A DNA stretch of 7,728 nt. Source: a bacterium (GTDB lineage Bacteria; Campylobacterota; Campylobacteria; Campylobacterales; Sulfurimonadaceae). Both the position numbers and the translations under genes were made by a program. How positions within the stretch are numbered: position 1 is the stretch's first letter; every line of letters starts with the position of its first letter. The DNA lies in NCBI GenBank assembly GCA_018824795.1, contig JAHJFL010000127.1, forward strand, positions 1-7,728. Reading direction: 5' to 3'. The notes below the pieces were generated by a model. The model searched no databases, was not told where the DNA came from, and saw nothing but the letters and a program-made list of their open reading frames with translations. Shown piece by piece: positions 5,357 through 7,728 of this stretch.

Positions 5357-6643
5357 ATGCATAAAATATTAAAAAATAAAACTATCTATCTTTCTCCTTT
5401 TAATGATTTATCGCAAAAATTGTTTCATAAGCTCAGTGAGATGGGTGTAGATATTGTTGGTTTTGTAGATTCCTATAAAACAGGTAACGGTATTGTTCAG
5501 CCCACAGAAATAAAAGATTATGATTATGTTGTTATTTCTAGTCCTGAATATTGGACCGATATCTCTTTAAATTTTGATAATGAAAAAATACTGCTCACGC
5601 ATTCTCAGCTTCAACCTCTTATTAGTTATTCTGATTATATGAACTACTTGGACAATTGCAGAAAAAAATATGACATATTATTCCTTGTATATAATAAGTC
5701 CAATGTACAGGATGCAAGCATAGTTATTCGAGAACTCAATTTAAATGGTTATTCTGCCGCAATTATTGAAACAAGTAATCAAGACAGAGATAATCTGCGC
5801 GAAGGCTTGCTTGAGAATAAAGATATACCGGTAGTCATTAAAGAATTTGTGCCCTATATAGATTTTAAAACTTTAGTATGCTTGATTGATTGGGCAGATA
5901 GAAAATTAATAAGAGATTCTCAAGAGAAAGGTATAAAAACTATTGGACTGGTTGATGGTATAGAAGATTTTGAAGATGCTGATTATGCATATGATAGACA
6001 AGCTTATAAGACAGTTGAATATGTATTGGTATCAGGAAGAAATGATATGAGGCATCTAGAATATAAAAAAGATAAATGTTCTATAGTCGGTTTGCCTAAA
6101 ATGCATAATTTATGGACTTCTTTAGTTCAATATCCGACTGAAAATCTGGTAGCTATCAATTTAAATTTTACTTACGGAAGCTTTGAAGATATGAGAGAAA
6201 TGTGGCTTGGACAAGTGATAGAGGTATGTGAATCTCTGAACATTAACTATGTCATATGCCAACATCATGCAGACCGTGGAGAAATCCCCGATATAAAAAA
6301 GAGCAAAGAGGATGTGTATACGACTATAAAAAAATCCAGTTTAGTTATCAGTAGATTCAGTACTGTTATCTCAGAAGCATTAGCTTTAGGTAAACCAGTG
6401 GTCTATCATAACCCCCATCATGAAAAAGTACAGTTATACAAAAATCCATTAGGAGCGTTTAGCATAAGTGATGATGTAGAGTCTTTAAAATCTATGATTA
6501 CATATGAAATGTCTAATAGCAGTACGGTAAGAGAGCGAGCAAAGGATTTTTTAGATGCTCAATTTAATATTAGAGAACCAGAAAAGCCTGCTGTTTTGGC
6601 CGCAAAAAAAATTATTAGTATCACAGAAGAAGGAAAACTATGA
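5357..6643 (+). CDS. GT-B-like transferase resembling CDP-glycerol/capsule transferases, with an N-terminal Rossmann-like domain
   Basis: This is a 428-residue soluble protein with no signal peptide or membrane segment. I read three parts. Residues 8-72 form a small Rossmann-like unit (KTIYLSPF, then VDIVGFVDS, then YDYVVISSPEYW), like the nucleotide/sugar-sensing N-domains of PglD-type and other surface-sugar proteins. Residues about 104-240 look like the N-terminal half of a GT-B enzyme (YDILFLVYNKSNVQDA). Residues about 240-428 look like the C-terminal half, with VGLPKMHNLW and the segment SSLVISRFSTVISEALALGK (327-346). The latter resembles the donor-binding region of CDP-glycerol glycerophosphotransferases and capsule transferases (pattern S-x-V...EA-x-x-x-GKPVV). 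I infer a transferase for the activated product of the upstream genes, acting in the cytoplasm. ATG 5357 has only a weak site (GGA at 5345) and lies 17 bp after the SDR stop, the widest gap in the window. Confidence 0.6.
   Translation: MHKILKNKTIYLSPFNDLSQKLFHKLSEMGVDIVGFVDSYKTGNGIVQPTEIKDYDYVVISSPEYWTDISLNFDNEKILLTHSQLQPLISYSDYMNYLDNCRKKYDILFLVYNKSNVQDASIVIRELNLNGYSAAIIETSNQDRDNLREGLLENKDIPVVIKEFVPYIDFKTLVCLIDWADRKLIRDSQEKGIKTIGLVDGIEDFEDADYAYDRQAYKTVEYVLVSGRNDMRHLEYKKDKCSIVGLPKMHNLWTSLVQYPTENLVAINLNFTYGSFEDMREMWLGQVIEVCESLNINYVICQHHADRGEIPDIKKSKEDVYTTIKKSSLVISRFSTVISEALALGKPVVYHNPHHEKVQLYKNPLGAFSISDDVESLKSMITYEMSNSSTVRERAKDFLDAQFNIREPEKPAVLAAKKIISITEEGKL
6630..6634 (+). promoter_or_regulatory. 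Shine-Dalgarno site (AAGGA) for the ATG at 6640
   Basis: AAGGA lies 5 nt before ATG 6640, which overlaps the preceding TGA stop as ATGA. This is a classic translational coupling arrangement. Confidence 0.55.
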
Positions 6644-7251
6644 AACAAAATTACTACATGAAAGAGAGTTATAAAGCTAGAAATGAATATATTCATTATG
6701 ATGACAGAGCCGAAGAAGATGATTGGCAATTAGAAATATATTTACATGCATTGGGTCTCATGAAAAAGCATGGTTTCTCCAGAGTGGCAGATATAGGATG
6801 TGGATCGGCTTATAAGTTAATAACTTATTTGGGAGAGTATGAAACAGTAGGTCTGGAGCTGGCTGAAAATTTGACTTTTTTGCAGGAAAAATATCCAAAT
6901 AACATATGGTTAGAATCAAATTTTGATTTAAATAGTAAGCTAGATGTAGATGTTTTAATTTGCTCTGATGTGGTAGAACATATTGTTGACCCTGATGAGT
7001 TGATAGAATATATTAAGCGTATTTCGTTTAAATATTTAGTTATATCTACGCCTGAAAGGGATTTGGTCTATCCAAAAGATTCAGAATATCTTAATGGGCC
7101 TCCTAGAAATAAAGCACATCAAAGAGAATGGAATTATGAAGAGTTTAAAAATTATATTGCATCTCACTTTGATGTACTAGATCAAAGAGTTACAAACTTA
7201 CATCAAGCAACTCAAATGATCATTTGTAGTAAAAAAGAAAATGATGAGTAA
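6640..7251 (+). CDS. Class I SAM-dependent methyltransferase
   Basis: This is a complete 203-residue class I methyltransferase. Motif I is VADIGCGSAYKL at 49-60, which binds S-adenosylmethionine. Glu73 in VGLELAE is the likely ribose-binding acidic residue at the end of the second strand. LICSDVVEHIVDP at 106-118 is the post-motif characteristic of the UbiE/type-11 group, and LVISTPERD is the fourth strand region. The segment around 148-166, with HQREWNYEEF, resembles sugar methyltransferases from O-antigen and capsule clusters. I infer O- or N-methylation of a glycan residue. It overlaps the transferase gene upstream by 4 bp (ATGA) and the glycosyltransferase gene downstream by 11 bp, so it belongs to the same operon. 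The exact acceptor cannot be read from the sequence. Confidence 0.85.
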   Translation: MKQNYYMKESYKARNEYIHYDDRAEEDDWQLEIYLHALGLMKKHGFSRVADIGCGSAYKLITYLGEYETVGLELAENLTFLQEKYPNNIWLESNFDLNSKLDVDVLICSDVVEHIVDPDELIEYIKRISFKYLVISTPERDLVYPKDSEYLNGPPRNKAHQREWNYEEFKNYIASHFDVLDQRVTNLHQATQMIICSKKENDE

Positions 7252-7728
7252 AGTAAGTGTCATTGTTCCTGTCTACAATGTAGAAAAGTATCTCAAGAGA
7301 TGCCTGGATTCTTTATTGGAACAAACACTGCAAGATATTGAAATTATTCTTGTAAATGATGGTTCAAGCGATGACAGTGAAAATATTATCAAGATATATC
7401 TGGATAAATTTCATGATATCAGGGTAATCAGTCAAGAAAATCAAGGCCTTAGTGAAGCTAGAAATGTGGGCATTGAACTTGCAAGAAGCAAGCATATAGC
7501 ATTTGTTGATAGTGATGATGTTATAGATAAAACAATGCTTGAAAAGTTATATAACGAAGCTGAAAATTCAGATGCGGATATTGTTAGCTCTTCACATCAA
7601 ATTAAAATCAATGATGAAATAAATTTGTTTAATGCTGATTATATTTCTCTTGATAAGCAAGCGTTCTTTGAAAATATTTTAAGCTGTCGTGTATCTAATA
7701 TGGCTTGTGGAAGACTTTATAAAAGAGA
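7241..7728 (+). CDS. Family 2 glycosyltransferase, N-terminal part (3' truncated by window edge)
   Basis: The frame is open from ATG 7241 to the last base, giving 162 complete codons and two more bases. It encodes the GT-A fold of a family 2 glycosyltransferase. Visible motifs are VSVIVPVYNVEKYL (the first nucleotide-binding strand), LVNDGSSDDS (the first Asp motif), QENQGLSEARNVGIELA, and FVDSDD (the DxD-type motif that binds the metal and nucleotide sugar). Full-length members are around 300 residues or more, so roughly half is missing. ATG 7244 (MSKVSVIV) is an equally likely start and gives slightly better spacing from the weak purine run at 7231-7240. It overlaps the methyltransferase stop by 11 bp (8 from 7244). 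Its role is the addition of a sugar to a growing surface glycan on the cytoplasmic side of the inner membrane; donor and acceptor are unknown. Confidence 0.93.
   Translation, partial: MMSKVSVIVPVYNVEKYLKRCLDSLLEQTLQDIEIILVNDGSSDDSENIIKIYLDKFHDIRVISQENQGLSEARNVGIELARSKHIAFVDSDDVIDKTMLEKLYNEAENSDADIVSSSHQIKINDEINLFNADYISLDKQAFFENILSCRVSNMACGRLYKR

Overview
This 7.7-kb AT-rich window carries ten genes, all on the + strand and packed almost without gaps. It reads as an internal slice of a surface-glycan (O-antigen, capsule or flagellin glycan) biosynthesis operon. I see no promoter, terminator, RNA gene, mobile element, repeat or CRISPR. The longest non-coding stretch is 17 bp, and both edges cut through a gene. 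The host is probably a Gram-negative bacterium with a low-GC genome. The AT-rich codon use, the GTG/TTG starts behind good Shine-Dalgarno sites and the gene families would fit Campylobacterota (Sulfurimonas, Arcobacter or Sulfurospirillum type), but this is an impression and no marker gene proves it.

The left part (1-5339) looks like a module for making an unusual activated sugar or cyclitol. In order it holds the C-terminal end of a Gfo/Idh/MocA oxidoreductase, a D-2-hydroxyacid (phosphoglycerate-type) dehydrogenase, a YhcH/NanQ-type protein (possible sugar anomerase) and a short-chain dehydrogenase (SDR). These are followed by a sugar-phosphate cyclase of the 3-dehydroquinate synthase family, a NeuA/KdsB-type cytidylyltransferase fused to a C-terminal cupin, and a second SDR. 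The cyclase keeps the metal and substrate-binding residues of 3-dehydroquinate synthase but has Ile in place of the Glu in the usual HGEAV motif. It sits directly against the cytidylyltransferase gene.

The right part (5357-7728) looks like a transfer and decoration module. It holds a three-part GT-B-like protein resembling CDP-glycerol/capsule transferases, a class I SAM-dependent methyltransferase, and the N-terminal part of a GT2 glycosyltransferase that runs off the window.

The most interesting reading is that the left module makes a nucleotide-activated (CMP- or CDP-linked) carbocyclic or otherwise rearranged sugar acid, which the right module transfers and methylates. The gene families are clear from the sequence; the product is inference. 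Several starts are better placed downstream of the longest possible ORF: GTG 293, ATG 1231 and TTG 2457. Each of these has a Shine-Dalgarno match about 7-8 nt upstream.
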